Source of the DNA: Streptococcus sp. VT 162
GTDB lineage: Bacteria > Bacillota > Bacilli > Lactobacillales > Streptococcaceae
Assembly: GCA_000688775.2 (NCBI GenBank)
Contig: CP007628.2
Coordinates: 1,426,001 to 1,490,000 of the forward strand
Length of the DNA stretch: 64,000 bases
Direction of reading: 5' to 3'
Part shown: in pieces, positions 47,660 through 56,400 of the stretch
How the letters are laid out: the number at the start of each line of letters is the position of its first letter
Position numbering within the stretch: position 1 is the stretch's first letter
Program-made: the position numbers and the translations under genes
Notes under the pieces: generated by a model
What the model was told of the DNA's origin: nothing
What the model saw: the letters and a program-made list of their open reading frames with translations, nothing else
Databases searched by the model: none

Positions 47660-47759
47660 TTTAATCCCCTTTGGATTGATGAAATTATACGCCTTGCCTA
47701 CAAAGATCAAGATACTAAAGTCGCAAAAAGCAAAGTAAAAATAGGAAACTGGCGAAGTC

Positions 47760-48060
47760 TTCGATAAAGACAAGACAGTTTATCTTTTTTACACAGCTTT
47801 TCGGCCGTGTTCAATTACTCATGATTGCATAAATTAACGCAGTGTGCGATGCACACCAGGAAATCTATCTTTTTCACTAGGGATTTAGCCCGTGTTCAAC
47901 TATCAAGATACAAATCATTAGAAAGGTTTGATGCTAAAGCATCTAATCCTTTCACGCTAATCGCTATTAGGCGATTAGCTAAATACTTTACTAACTCTCT
48001 CGTCAAATAACATCGATTTGACTCGTTCGTGTCGCTCAAACTAAATACTGAAAAGAACAA
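47760..48060. other. Structured leader-like region upstream of pnp
   Basis: The 580-bp gap between metF and pnp has dense inverted repeats: AAACTG...CAGTTT at 47749-47782, GTGTGCGATGCACAC at 47843-47856, GATGC-taaa-GCATC at 47930-47943 and GCTAATCGC-tattag-GCGATTAGC at 47957-47980. Two diverged ~45-bp copies (47781-47825 and 47866-47909) share TATCTTTTT...CGTGTTCAA. It may be a regulated pnp leader (PNPase autoregulates its leader in E. coli) or a small RNA. No protein gene with an RBS is visible. Confidence 0.4.
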
Positions 48061-48194
48061 ATTATGAAAAAATTTCTATCATAAAATTGAGAATCGACAA
48101 AGCCTTTAAAACTTTTATACCCTCATCTTTGTATCAAGTACGTACAGAGTCTATTTTATCATATTTTTCTTAAAAAGTACGGGCTTTTCTATTA

Positions 48195-48237
48195 AAAAGG
48201 AACCATTCCCCTCACCTGAGAAGAATGGTTTGCTTTT
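48195..48237 (-). terminator. metF terminator
   Basis: Minus strand AACCATTC / GGAATGGTT stem followed by CCTTTTT, immediately behind metF. Confidence 0.85.
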
Positions 48238-48239
48238 TA

Positions 48240-49106
48240 TTATCCTAAAGACTGATGATTAAACAAGGCATGGGTTGCTTGGTGGATGTATTTTGCTGTT
48301 TCAGCATTGTTCATGGTGTAGAGATGCACACCAGCAACATCCTGAGTTACCAAGTCCACGATTTGATCCACTGCATAGGCAAGTCCTGCTGCTCTGAGCG
48401 ACTCAGGGTCATGCTCATACTTGTCTAAGATGGCTTTAAATTTACGTGGAAGGTGGATATTCTCACAAGTCTTCAAGAGACGAAGCGCTTGGTTACGGTT
48501 AAGAATGGGCATGATCCCCGCATGAATGGGAACATCAATCCCTGCCAAGGTACACTTATCTTGAAAATCATAGAAGCGCTCATTGTCAAAGAAAAGCTGC
48601 GTTACGAGGCTGGAACAGCCTGCATCCACTTTCTTCTTGAGATTTTGAATATCTGAGATCTGGTTTGGAGAGTCAGGGTGCCCCTCTGGGTAGCAAGCGC
48701 CAATAATATCAAATTGAGGGGCTTGTTCCTTGATGAACTCGATCAAATCCGTTGCGTAGCGGAAATCCTTTTGTGGTTCCACATCAGGGATAATATCCCC
48801 ACGCAAGGCCAAGATTTTCTGTACCCCAACCTTATCCAAGTCTGCAATGGTTTCAGCAACTTTATCCTTGGTCAGATAGATAGCTGGCAAGTGGGCAATA
48901 GTTGGAATCGCCAAGTCATTCTGGATAAAATCAGCCAAACGAACCGTTGTTTCCTTGATATTAAATTTATTATTGCTGGCAGTCACACTGATAAAGTGAG
49001 GTGTCAGCTCCCGCATATCCTGCAAGGCTGAAATAATTTTATCATTACCCACTGCTGGGTTTGGAGGGAACACTTCAAATGAAAGTGACGGTGTTTGGCG
49101 TGACAT
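48240..49106 (-). CDS. metF: 5,10-methylenetetrahydrofolate reductase
   Basis: 288 aa from Met at 49106 (AAAAGGATA is correctly spaced for this ATG; another ATG lies two codons earlier). Flavoprotein TIM barrel with FEVFPPN at 8-14, TASNNKF near 44, LRGDIIPD near 100 and GACYPEGHPDSPN near 138. It supplies 5-methyl-THF to MetE and is 95 bp downstream of metE, a metE-metF operon. Confidence 0.95.
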   Translation of the reverse strand: MSRQTPSLSFEVFPPNPAVGNDKIISALQDMRELTPHFISVTASNNKFNIKETTVRLADFIQNDLAIPTIAHLPAIYLTKDKVAETIADLDKVGVQKILALRGDIIPDVEPQKDFRYATDLIEFIKEQAPQFDIIGACYPEGHPDSPNQISDIQNLKKKVDAGCSSLVTQLFFDNERFYDFQDKCTLAGIDVPIHAGIMPILNRNQALRLLKTCENIHLPRKFKAILDKYEHDPESLRAAGLAYAVDQIVDLVTQDVAGVHLYTMNNAETAKYIHQATHALFNHQSLG

Positions 49107-49200
49107 AGTCATTATCCTTTTCTTTTTGATTTCATGATTGCTGAGCCGGCTTGGGCCAAGCAGTTCCTTGATCAGTCAGTGTCAAGAGAGAAATCTTATC

Positions 49201-51450
49201 TTACAATTTCTCACGCGCAGCTTTTGCTGCTTCGACAAGGCGGATCAAGCTTTCTTTTGTTTCTGGAATACCACGTGTTTTCAAACCACAGTCAGGGTTG
49301 ATCCAAACTTTCTTGCTTGGTACTTTGGCAAGAATAGCATCAATCGTGTGGTCGATTTCGCCTTCGTTTGGCACACGAGGTGAGTGGATATCGTAAACCC
49401 CAGGTCCCACTTCTGTTTGGAAGTTTTTCGCTTTGAGTTCGTCCAAGATTTCAAGGTTTGAACGGCTTGCCTCAAATGAAATAACGTCCGCATCCATGTT
49501 GTCGATAGCTGGGATGATATCTGTAAATTCTGAGTAACACATGTGAGTGTGGATTTGAGTATCTGGCGCAACTGTAGAGTGTACCAAGCGGAAGGCTGGA
49601 ATAGCCCAGTCAAGGTAGTCTTCGTACCAGTCGCTACGACGGAGTGGCAATTTCTCACGAAGAGCAGCCTCGTCGATTTGGATGATTTTCACACCTGCAG
49701 CTTCAAGGTCAAGAACTTCATCCTTGATAGCAAGGGCGATTTGAAGAGTTGAGTCCTTGATAGAGATGTCTTCACGTGGGAATGACCAGTTGAGGATGGT
49801 AACCGGTCCAGTCAACATACCTTTGACAGGCTTGTCTGTACGGCTTTGTGCGTAGCTAGACCATTTGACAGTGATTGGGTTAAGACGAGTGACGTCACCC
49901 CAGATGATTGGTGGTTTCACCCCACGCATACCGTATGATTGTACCCAACCATTCTTAGAGAAGAGGTAACCGGACAAGTTTTGACCGAAGTACTCAACCA
50001 TGTCGTTACGCTCGAACTCACCGTGTACAAGCACGTCAAATCCAACTTCTTCTTGCCATTTGATCCATTCGTCGATGGTTTCAGCAAGGAAAGCGTCGTA
50101 CTCTTCTTGTGACAATTCACCCTTACGAAAGGCCAAACGTTTGGCACGGACTTCCTTAGTTTGAGGGAATGAACCGATGGTTGTTGTTGGAAGAGCTGGA
50201 AGTTTAAAGGCTTCTTCTTGGATGGCTTCACGTTCTGCAAAGGCTGGCAAACGAGTGTAGTCTGCGTCAGTCAATCCAGCGATGCGCGCACGAAGTTCTG
50301 CATTTTCACCCACACGCTCAGTCGCAAAGAGTTCTTTGTTAGCTGCAAGAGCTTCTGCACCTTGACCATTGCGGATAGCATCCAAGTCACGGATCTCATC
50401 CAATTTTTCAACTGCAAATGCAAAGTGGTTCAAGATAGCTGGTTCAAATTCTTCGTTAGCAGTTGTAAATGGCACGTGAAGAAGTGAGCATGAGCTTGTC
50501 AATACGATGGTTTCAGCTGGGATTTGCTCAAGAACAGCCAAGCTCTTTTCGTAGTTGTTGCGCCAGATGTTTTTACCATTGACGATACCAGCATAGAGAG
50601 TCTTGTCAGCTGGGAAACCACCTTTAACGAGTTCAAGAGTTTTCTTACCTTCAACGAAGTCCAAACCAATGGCATCTACTGGCAAGTTCACAAGATCAGA
50701 GTAGACGTCACGAACGTCACCGAAGTAAGTTTGAAGCAAGACTTCAAGACCTTTCTTGTCAGCCAAAAGCTTGTTGTAGAGGTTCAAGAAGAGAGCTTTT
50801 TCTTCAGCTGTCAAGTCTTTGACAAGAGCCGCTTCGTCGAGTTGGATGCGAGTTGCACCAAGCTCCGCCAATTTAGCAAAAACTTCTTGGTATGCAGCCA
50901 CTAAGCTATCTACGAAGTCTTCAGCTTTCACGCCTTCTTCAAAGTCTGACAATTGAAGGAAAGTGAATGGACCTACAAGAACAGGACGAGTGTTGAGACC
51001 AAGTTCTTTTGCTTCTTGGAACTCATCAAAGATCTTGTGACCAGCCAATTTAACTTGAGTGTCTTTTTCAAATTTAGGAACGATGTAGTGGTAGTTGGTG
51101 TTGAACCATTTCTTCATCGGAAGGGCACGAACATCCCCTTTTTCTCCTTGGTAACCACGTCCCAAAGCAAAGTAACGCTCAAGGTCAGACAAGTCCAAGT
51201 TTTGAACTGAAGCAGGTACCACGTTGAAAAGGAAAGCTGCATCTAGGAAGTTGTCATAGTGAGAAAAGTCATTTGAAGGGATTTCAGTGATGCCTTTTTC
51301 TTTGACAATGTTCCAGTGTTTAGCACGCAAGTCTTTTGCTGCTGCCAAGAGTTCTTCTTCTGAGATTTCTTTTCTAAAGTATTTTTCAGTTGTAAATTTT
51401 AATTCGCGGAATTCGCCCAAACGAGGGAAACCGATGATCGTAGTTGACAT
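49201..51450 (-). CDS. metE: Cobalamin-independent methionine synthase
   Basis: 749 aa. Two TIM-barrel halves. The C-terminal catalytic half carries the zinc ligands in THMCYSEF and NPDCGLKTR, and TTIGSFPQT opens it near residue 427. The start has GGAGGACA upstream. A MET-box palindrome lies 80-100 bp before it, so it should be activated by the MtaR/MetR-type LysR regulator under methionine limitation. Confidence 0.96.
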   Translation of the reverse strand: MSTTIIGFPRLGEFRELKFTTEKYFRKEISEEELLAAAKDLRAKHWNIVKEKGITEIPSNDFSHYDNFLDAAFLFNVVPASVQNLDLSDLERYFALGRGYQGEKGDVRALPMKKWFNTNYHYIVPKFEKDTQVKLAGHKIFDEFQEAKELGLNTRPVLVGPFTFLQLSDFEEGVKAEDFVDSLVAAYQEVFAKLAELGATRIQLDEAALVKDLTAEEKALFLNLYNKLLADKKGLEVLLQTYFGDVRDVYSDLVNLPVDAIGLDFVEGKKTLELVKGGFPADKTLYAGIVNGKNIWRNNYEKSLAVLEQIPAETIVLTSSCSLLHVPFTTANEEFEPAILNHFAFAVEKLDEIRDLDAIRNGQGAEALAANKELFATERVGENAELRARIAGLTDADYTRLPAFAEREAIQEEAFKLPALPTTTIGSFPQTKEVRAKRLAFRKGELSQEEYDAFLAETIDEWIKWQEEVGFDVLVHGEFERNDMVEYFGQNLSGYLFSKNGWVQSYGMRGVKPPIIWGDVTRLNPITVKWSSYAQSRTDKPVKGMLTGPVTILNWSFPREDISIKDSTLQIALAIKDEVLDLEAAGVKIIQIDEAALREKLPLRRSDWYEDYLDWAIPAFRLVHSTVAPDTQIHTHMCYSEFTDIIPAIDNMDADVISFEASRSNLEILDELKAKNFQTEVGPGVYDIHSPRVPNEGEIDHTIDAILAKVPSKKVWINPDCGLKTRGIPETKESLIRLVEAAKAAREKL

Positions 51451-51530
51451 GATGTGTCCTCCAAAATTTGTTGTTGAAACTATCTTAACAGAAAAGAAAG
51501 GGTCTGTATAATTGTAAATAATTAGGCTTT

Positions 51531-51551
51531 GATATAGTTTGAAACTATATC
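51531..51551. promoter_or_regulatory. MET-box (MtaR/MetR-type operator) of metEF
   Basis: The core TATAGTTT-g-AAACTATA (51533-51549) extends to a perfect 21-bp palindrome. It matches the MET-box described for methionine genes of streptococci. Its position 80-100 bp upstream of metE fits LysR-type activation. Confidence 0.85.
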
Positions 51552-51564
51552 ATTCTTTTGGACA

Positions 51565-51598
51565 AAAGAAAAAGACTTGAGACCAGTGTCTCAAATCC
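51565..51598 (-). terminator. Leftward terminator behind the orphan antitoxin region
   Basis: Minus strand GATTTGAGAC-actg-GTCTCAAGTC followed by TTTTTCTTTT. It is 200 bp beyond the antitoxin stop codon. The DNA between (51600-51800) has no gene and may be decayed sequence. Confidence 0.7.
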
Positions 51599-51801
51599 TT
51601 TGTATTGCTTATTTTATGACTGTATTTTAGTTGGAATGCTCAAACGAGCTATTGACAATTCTCATCAGCGACTATGGCTTGCTATTAGAAAAGACTATAG
51701 GGTGGTTTTCTTTTGTAATTCTGATATTTCCCTGAAAAAATGCGGACGGGAGATGAAATTGTCCAGTGGATGATTTTAGAAATCCAAGGAATTTCATCCT
51801 A

Positions 51802-52095
51802 TCAATTTTTTTCCTGTTCAAGTGGGACGACTGCTAGTGTCTTTCCTAAACTGGCTAAGACTTTTAAGACCGTATCCAACTGAGGACTAGTCTTTCCTGT
51901 TTCCATCCTAGCTATGACAGGCTGGCTTACTCCACTGAGTTCCTCTAGCTTTTTCTGACTGATACCTTGCTCATGTCTAGCCTCAATCAACTCACTCATA
52001 ATAGCCACTCGCATATCACTTTCAAGAATTTCTTCCTTGGTAAAGAGTTCTGTTCGGACATCCTTCCAATTACTTCCAATGGTACTATTCTTCAT
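51802..52095 (-). CDS. Orphan HigA-like XRE antitoxin
   Basis: 97 aa from the ATG at 52095 (a GTG lies one codon earlier). HTH_3 domain about 33-88: EARHEQGISQKKLEELSGVSQPVIARMETG. The layout, with an N-terminal ~30-residue acidic lead (WKDVRTELFTKEEI), is that of HigA-type antitoxins of the reverse-order HigBA systems. The gene upstream is only a stump of a toxin, so this is an antitoxin without its partner. Confidence 0.82.
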   Translation of the reverse strand: MKNSTIGSNWKDVRTELFTKEEILESDMRVAIMSELIEARHEQGISQKKLEELSGVSQPVIARMETGKTSPQLDTVLKVLASLGKTLAVVPLEQEKN

Positions 52096-52147
52096 CACTT
52101 AACCCTCTTTCTTTTATGTCCTTCAGTTCACGCTTGGCTTTTTTAAA
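52085..52147 (-). pseudogene. 3' stump of a HigB/Gp49-like toxin gene
   Basis: Twenty codons reading FKKAKRELKDIKERGLSDEE then stop, overlapping the antitoxin start by 11-14 bp, as in intact higBA operons. A stop codon lies directly upstream, so nothing more of the toxin remains. The basic (K/R)AK-xELKD-xKER tail is typical for Gp49-like RelE-fold toxins. Assignment is from this short piece only. Confidence 0.6.
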
Positions 52148-52189
52148 TTATAACTTAAAAGTTATTAAAAATAAATCCTAATATTCATA

Positions 52190-52226
52190 AAAAGAAGACC
52201 TTCAGAAAAACTCTAAAGGTCTCATC
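52190..52226 (-). terminator. Terminator of the endonuclease-V-like gene
   Basis: Minus strand GACCTTTAGAG-ttttt-CTGAAGGTC followed by TTCTTTTTA. Confidence 0.65.
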
Positions 52227-52281
52227 TTTATTATTCGAAAAAATTATGAGAAGAGTTATAATGTGGAGCTAATCCTGACTC

Positions 52282-52647
52282 TTACACCAACTCAATGCCT
52301 TTCTCACGGAGATTAGCCAGACATTCCTCATAGTATCCTGCATCATGCTCACTATAGATGGGCTTGCCCAACTTTTCCTCAGGCAAGTCTTCATAAGGAG
52401 GGCAGGTCTTACCTCGGTAGTTCTTGTCCAACCACTCTGGACTGACATTGTAGCCACGGTTAGCCATCTCCTCCATGATCAAGCGATGATAAGCATAGAG
52501 TTGATAGGGCGAGTGAGTAAAGACATAGTCCACCGTCGCATGCTTTCTCCCCCAGCCATTGCCACGCAGGGCACAGCACTCTCGATGTTGTCCCAAGAGT
52601 TGCGGACGGGGAAGTTGTGAAATCAAATCCTCATGCCAAAGTCTCAT
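52282..52647 (-). CDS. Pyrimidine-dimer DNA glycosylase-like protein
   Basis: 121 aa. MRLWHEDLISQLPRPQLLGQ and HRECCALRGNGWG place it in the small bacterial branch of the T4 endonuclease V family (PF03013/TIGR02328). A role in base-excision repair of UV dimers is inferred from the family. Its start overlaps the end of the DUF1722 gene by 17 bp, so the two are translated as a pair. Confidence 0.8.
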   Translation of the reverse strand: MRLWHEDLISQLPRPQLLGQHRECCALRGNGWGRKHATVDYVFTHSPYQLYAYHRLIMEEMANRGYNVSPEWLDKNYRGKTCPPYEDLPEEKLGKPIYSEHDAGYYEECLANLREKGIELV

Positions 52648-53035
52648 TGGAGTCTCCTTTCAGTAAGGTCGAATATTGCAAGTAGGTATTTGGATAGTGT
52701 TCAAGCAAGTCTCGAGTTTTAACGACTAAGTCTTCCTTGGAAGCCTGACCAAAGCGGTAGCGATCCAGCAAGAGCATATAGTCCTTACGCTCAACATCTG
52801 TCGCTTTCTTTTTGAAATAGCCCCAAATATGCTGAAAGGCATTGCAAACCTGACCCCTGTGTTCGGGGATTTGACAGGCACGGTCAATCATCTCTTGAAC
52901 CTGACTCACCTCCACCTGTTCATTCTTCAAGTATTGGCGAATCTCATTATAAATATTACTGGAATGGCTCAAAACGAGGTATTTGTTTCTAGCCCAGAGT
53001 TGTTGGCACTGGGATTTTTGGTTAATTTGTTCCAT
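52631..53035 (-). CDS. DUF1722 (YbgA-like) protein
   Basis: 134 aa. LWARNKYLVLSHSSNIY, HIWGYFKKKATDVERKDY and YPNTYLQ are the conserved blocks of DUF1722, which in E. coli is YbgA, next to photolyase phrB. Pairing with a dimer glycosylase here strengthens a link to UV damage repair (inference). RBS GGAGGAAC precedes the ATG. Confidence 0.8.
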   Translation of the reverse strand: MEQINQKSQCQQLWARNKYLVLSHSSNIYNEIRQYLKNEQVEVSQVQEMIDRACQIPEHRGQVCNAFQHIWGYFKKKATDVERKDYMLLLDRYRFGQASKEDLVVKTRDLLEHYPNTYLQYSTLLKGDSNETLA

Positions 53036-53127
53036 GTTCCTCCTTGCTGTCTATCAGTTTCCAGGAAATATGGAAACAAAGTTGTATCTAAAAAATGAGC
53101 GAATTACGAGCGGATCAATTAAGCCCA

Positions 53128-54729
53128 TCACCCTTTAAAGTTTTTCAAAAACTCTTTAAGTTCAGCATCGGCTTCTGGTGTGGTTCCGTGGAGTTGGTTG
53201 AGTATTTCCAATAATGAAGCTGTTTGGCTTTCGATAGCTTTATTTGTCTCGTTAATCTTGCTGACGATTTCTGTCAGTGGCTCTACTTCTTCTTCCTCAA
53301 AGGTATCTACATAGCGAGGGATATTGAGGTTGTAGTCATTTTCGACGATTTCTTCATAGCTTGCTAGGTGGGCAAACTTATCCATCTCCTCACGTGACTT
53401 GTAGGCTTCCAAAATCTTCTCAATATGAGCATCCGTCATGATATTTTGGTTTTTGCCTTTATCAAACTCCTTAGAAGCATCGATAAAGTAGACATCCCGA
53501 TTGGTACGGTTCTTTTTGAGAATGATAACCGTGGTCGGAATGCTGGTATTAAAGAAGATATTGGCAGGTAGACCGATAACCGTATCAATAGCACCTTCTT
53601 CTAGCAAAGCCTTACGAATGGTCCCTTCCGCATTACCACGGAAAAGGACACCGTGGGGAAGGACGATAGCCATAACACCATTATCCTGCTTGAGATGGTA
53701 GTAACCATGCAAAAGAAAGGCAAAATCAGCCTTGGATTGGGGCGCTAGTTTCCCAAAAGGAGAGAAACGAGGATCATTCAGGAAGCCAGAACTTGCGGAC
53801 CACTTGGCAGAGTATGGAGGGTTCATGAGAACCCCGTCAAAGTTGGTCGGTTCCTGTGTCGGCCAGTCTTCGTCTAGTGTATCGGCATTGTGGAGAAATT
53901 GATTCTCAACTGGAACACCGTGTAGAATCATATTCATCCGAGCTAGGTTATAGGTTGAGGTATTGAGCTCCTGACCAAAGTAGACCACTGTCTGCGGTTT
54001 ATGAGAGTATTTCTTGGCATTGAGCAAGAGAGAGCCAGAGCCCATGGTCGCATCATAGATGGTAAATCCTTGCTGGTCCTCACGATCTAAAAAGGCAATC
54101 TGAGTCATGAGCTTGGCAACAGGTTGAGGCGTATAGAATTCACCTGCTTTCTTACCCGAGTCAGTCGCAAACTGACCGATCAGATACTCATAGGCATCCC
54201 CCAGCATATCACCAGCATGACCAGCCACATCTAGCACAGCCAACTCTTTCATGACTGCCGCCACTGTTTGGTTTTGCTTTTGTGGAGTTGCCCCTAGCTT
54301 TTTGGAATAGAGATCAATATCTTCAAAGAGGTTTTCATAAAGGTCGTCACTCTGCTCGATATCACGAAAACCTTGAGCCAGATCTTCTAGCTGAAAAGTC
54401 CCCTCATTGACACGTGCTACCAGAGCCGTAAAGGTCAGGTCAGGCTTGATACTATAGTTGAGTTCGTCCTTCATGACTGCAATAAGATCCTCGTGAGTGT
54501 CCGCATCCTCGTAGTAGTTACGATAGACCTCAAGAGCATCCTCAAGACTATCCGTCCCTTCTTCCATAGTCTCCGCCACGAAAAAGAGCATCTTGTCTGA
54601 CAGATACTTATAAAAGACCATGCCCAAAAGATAAGACTTGTAGTCGTTGGCATCCATCTTAGAGCGGAGAACATCCGCTGAGTTCCACAGGGCTTGATAG
54701 AGCGACTGGGAAGTTTGTGTTGTTTCCAT
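53128..54729 (-). CDS. hsdM: Type I restriction-modification DNA methyltransferase HsdM
   Basis: 533 aa from the ATG at 54729 (AGAAAG upstream); an ATG eight codons earlier is in poorer context. N-terminal helical domain (METTQTSQSLYQALWNSADVLRSKM...), the class also found in a second type I locus of pneumococcus. SAM motif I DATMGSG at 226-232 and catalytic NPPY at 303-306 of an N6-adenine methylase, with GEFYTP at 197-201. C-terminal coiled helices contact HsdS. It is the last gene of a run that starts at darT. Confidence 0.95.
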   Translation of the reverse strand: METTQTSQSLYQALWNSADVLRSKMDANDYKSYLLGMVFYKYLSDKMLFFVAETMEEGTDSLEDALEVYRNYYEDADTHEDLIAVMKDELNYSIKPDLTFTALVARVNEGTFQLEDLAQGFRDIEQSDDLYENLFEDIDLYSKKLGATPQKQNQTVAAVMKELAVLDVAGHAGDMLGDAYEYLIGQFATDSGKKAGEFYTPQPVAKLMTQIAFLDREDQQGFTIYDATMGSGSLLLNAKKYSHKPQTVVYFGQELNTSTYNLARMNMILHGVPVENQFLHNADTLDEDWPTQEPTNFDGVLMNPPYSAKWSASSGFLNDPRFSPFGKLAPQSKADFAFLLHGYYHLKQDNGVMAIVLPHGVLFRGNAEGTIRKALLEEGAIDTVIGLPANIFFNTSIPTTVIILKKNRTNRDVYFIDASKEFDKGKNQNIMTDAHIEKILEAYKSREEMDKFAHLASYEEIVENDYNLNIPRYVDTFEEEEVEPLTEIVSKINETNKAIESQTASLLEILNQLHGTTPEADAELKEFLKNFKG

Positions 54730-54774
54730 AATGTTTCTTTCTAAGTTTTGCAATTAATTTTTTTAAACAAGCAA

Positions 54775-55530
54775 TCATTTATAACAAATCACTTCTTTTT
54801 CAATCGTTCGAATCAAATCTAAAGGAATAGAGGAGACTGGAAGTTGATAAACGATGTTTTTTCGAGGGTTATAAAATCCAAGATTTTCGATAGAAAGGAA
54901 GTCAGGATCATAGGAATGTAAACCCATGATGTAGTATACAAGTACTTGTAGCGTATGGTCTTTATTTGGAGCTGTTTTAGTAACCTTAAAATCCCACAGT
55001 GTATCCTTGGTCAGAAAATCTCCATCACCCTTATCAATCGTTTCTGTATAACCTCCAAGAAAATGAAAGCCATCCTTTACCAAAGGACCATAGAGGTCGA
55101 AAAAGCAAAGACTTCGTTCTACCATGATACGAATATTCTCTATCGTTTCTGCATCCACCAAAATTTCCTCAAAAGGCTTATAATACTGTTTCCCCGCACG
55201 ATAAACAACATCAAAAGAAACCAAACGACACGCACTTTCTATCGATAAATCGTCCAATCCTGTCACCAAATCGAGCAGTGCTTCTGCTAGGTCTCCCATG
55301 CCCACCATCTGAGCTCCCTTGAGAGAAATTCTGAAAGCATCATGGGCTTCTGTCCCTTTCATAAAGCGTGTCAAGTAGTCCACACAAATGCCCACTAAAC
55401 TAGGAGATACAGACTCTACAGGATGCAGAACTCTATGGTCTTCGAACTGCTCTACTGAAAATAACTTGATGGGCAGATAACCACCTCGAGGTTGGTTAAT
55501 TTCTTTTATACGTTGTGTTACAGATACCAT
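54775..55530 (-). CDS. RecB-like PD-(D/E)XK nuclease-family protein
   Basis: 251 aa. The helical N-terminal half is unassigned. The C-terminal part shows a RecB/Cas4-type active-site pattern: G170-D171, then W179-D180-F181-K182, then HTLQVLVYY with Gln195 and Tyr199/200. This suggests a metal-dependent DNase fold. It lies between the KwaB-like gene and hsdM, in the same direction, with GAGGAG RBS. It may be an accessory nuclease of the R-M locus or of the inserted defence genes. Confidence 0.7.
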   Translation of the reverse strand: MVSVTQRIKEINQPRGGYLPIKLFSVEQFEDHRVLHPVESVSPSLVGICVDYLTRFMKGTEAHDAFRISLKGAQMVGMGDLAEALLDLVTGLDDLSIESACRLVSFDVVYRAGKQYYKPFEEILVDAETIENIRIMVERSLCFFDLYGPLVKDGFHFLGGYTETIDKGDGDFLTKDTLWDFKVTKTAPNKDHTLQVLVYYIMGLHSYDPDFLSIENLGFYNPRKNIVYQLPVSSIPLDLIRTIEKEVICYK

Positions 55531-55571
55531 TAATACTCCTCTTTATAGATAATTTTTTAAAGAATGTTACT

Positions 55572-56399
55572 TCAGTTTTCCTTCTTCCGTAATCGCCTAG
55601 CAGAGCTGGCTTCCATCTGATGACTTGTAATTGGATTAGTATATAATCTCCCTAACGCCAATTTTAAGAAACTTGTCAATCGTTTGTTGGTATCAATAAT
55701 AAATTTTCCTTCTGAAACCTTGAAATCCTGCTCTGGATATTGTTCATATGATGTTAATAAGGTGCTAATTATTGAGGTATCAGATAGGTCAATTTCATCA
55801 TCTTTTAGAATTGCCACCATTTTTAAATTATTAGATTTAATTTCAAAATCTGAGAAAGTAACTAAATCAATTCTTTTTAATTCATCAACTTCTGCAAGAC
55901 TAGCTATACGGTAATAATCATCAATACCTTTGAATAGACTATGAATCGTCCTAAAACTTCTAAAGTACAATTTATTATTTCCATCAAAATAGGCATCGTT
56001 CTCAGATTTTAATTCTATACCATTTTCAATAATTGTTCTCTCAGCTTTTCTACGTCTCCATTTCAAGATTGACTTATCAACCATTCTCTTTGATTTAGTT
56101 ATTTTTTGAAAAACTAAACCGTCATTTTCAACTTTTCGAAAAATCAAATCAATTTTCGAGAACTCTTCCTCAGTTACATCATTTAAACTTACAGTACTTG
56201 AAAACTTATCCCCATATTCTTTGACCATAGACATATGTTCATCATCAATTTCAATATAGAACCATTCCTCATGTTCTAACTTTATTTCTGGATCAAATTC
56301 TCTACTATTTTCAGGATCAATCTCCGGAGCAACTAATTCAGAAATATCATCCGTGTTATCCAATTTTCTATACGTTCGACCTACTTTTACTAAAAACAT
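55572..56399 (-). CDS. KwaB-like (DUF4868-type) protein, candidate Kiwa component
   Basis: 275 aa soluble protein. IFRKVENDGLVFQKI, NGIELKSENDAYF and LYFRSFRTIHSLFKGIDDYY, then FEIKSNN, resemble the DUF4868 family to which Kiwa KwaB belongs. It is strongly basic at the C-terminus (SSARRLRKKEN). The RBS GGAGAAGG lies inside the end of the four-TM gene and the starts are coupled, so the two proteins form a pair. Kiwa is a membrane-associated anti-phage system in which KwaB binds DNA. Assignment is by visual resemblance only; an unrelated two-gene membrane system is the alternative. Confidence 0.5.
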   Translation of the reverse strand: MFLVKVGRTYRKLDNTDDISELVAPEIDPENSREFDPEIKLEHEEWFYIEIDDEHMSMVKEYGDKFSSTVSLNDVTEEEFSKIDLIFRKVENDGLVFQKITKSKRMVDKSILKWRRRKAERTIIENGIELKSENDAYFDGNNKLYFRSFRTIHSLFKGIDDYYRIASLAEVDELKRIDLVTFSDFEIKSNNLKMVAILKDDEIDLSDTSIISTLLTSYEQYPEQDFKVSEGKFIIDTNKRLTSFLKLALGRLYTNPITSHQMEASSARRLRKKEN

Positions 56400-56400
56400 A

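Noticed and set aside
47825..48010. 61-aa plus-strand gene upstream of pnp
   Set aside because: No RBS; the sequence is better explained by inverted repeats, and the residues look random.
51558..51773. 71-aa plus-strand gene near metE
   Set aside because: No RBS, it begins inside a leftward terminator, and there is no family resemblance; possibly decayed DNA.
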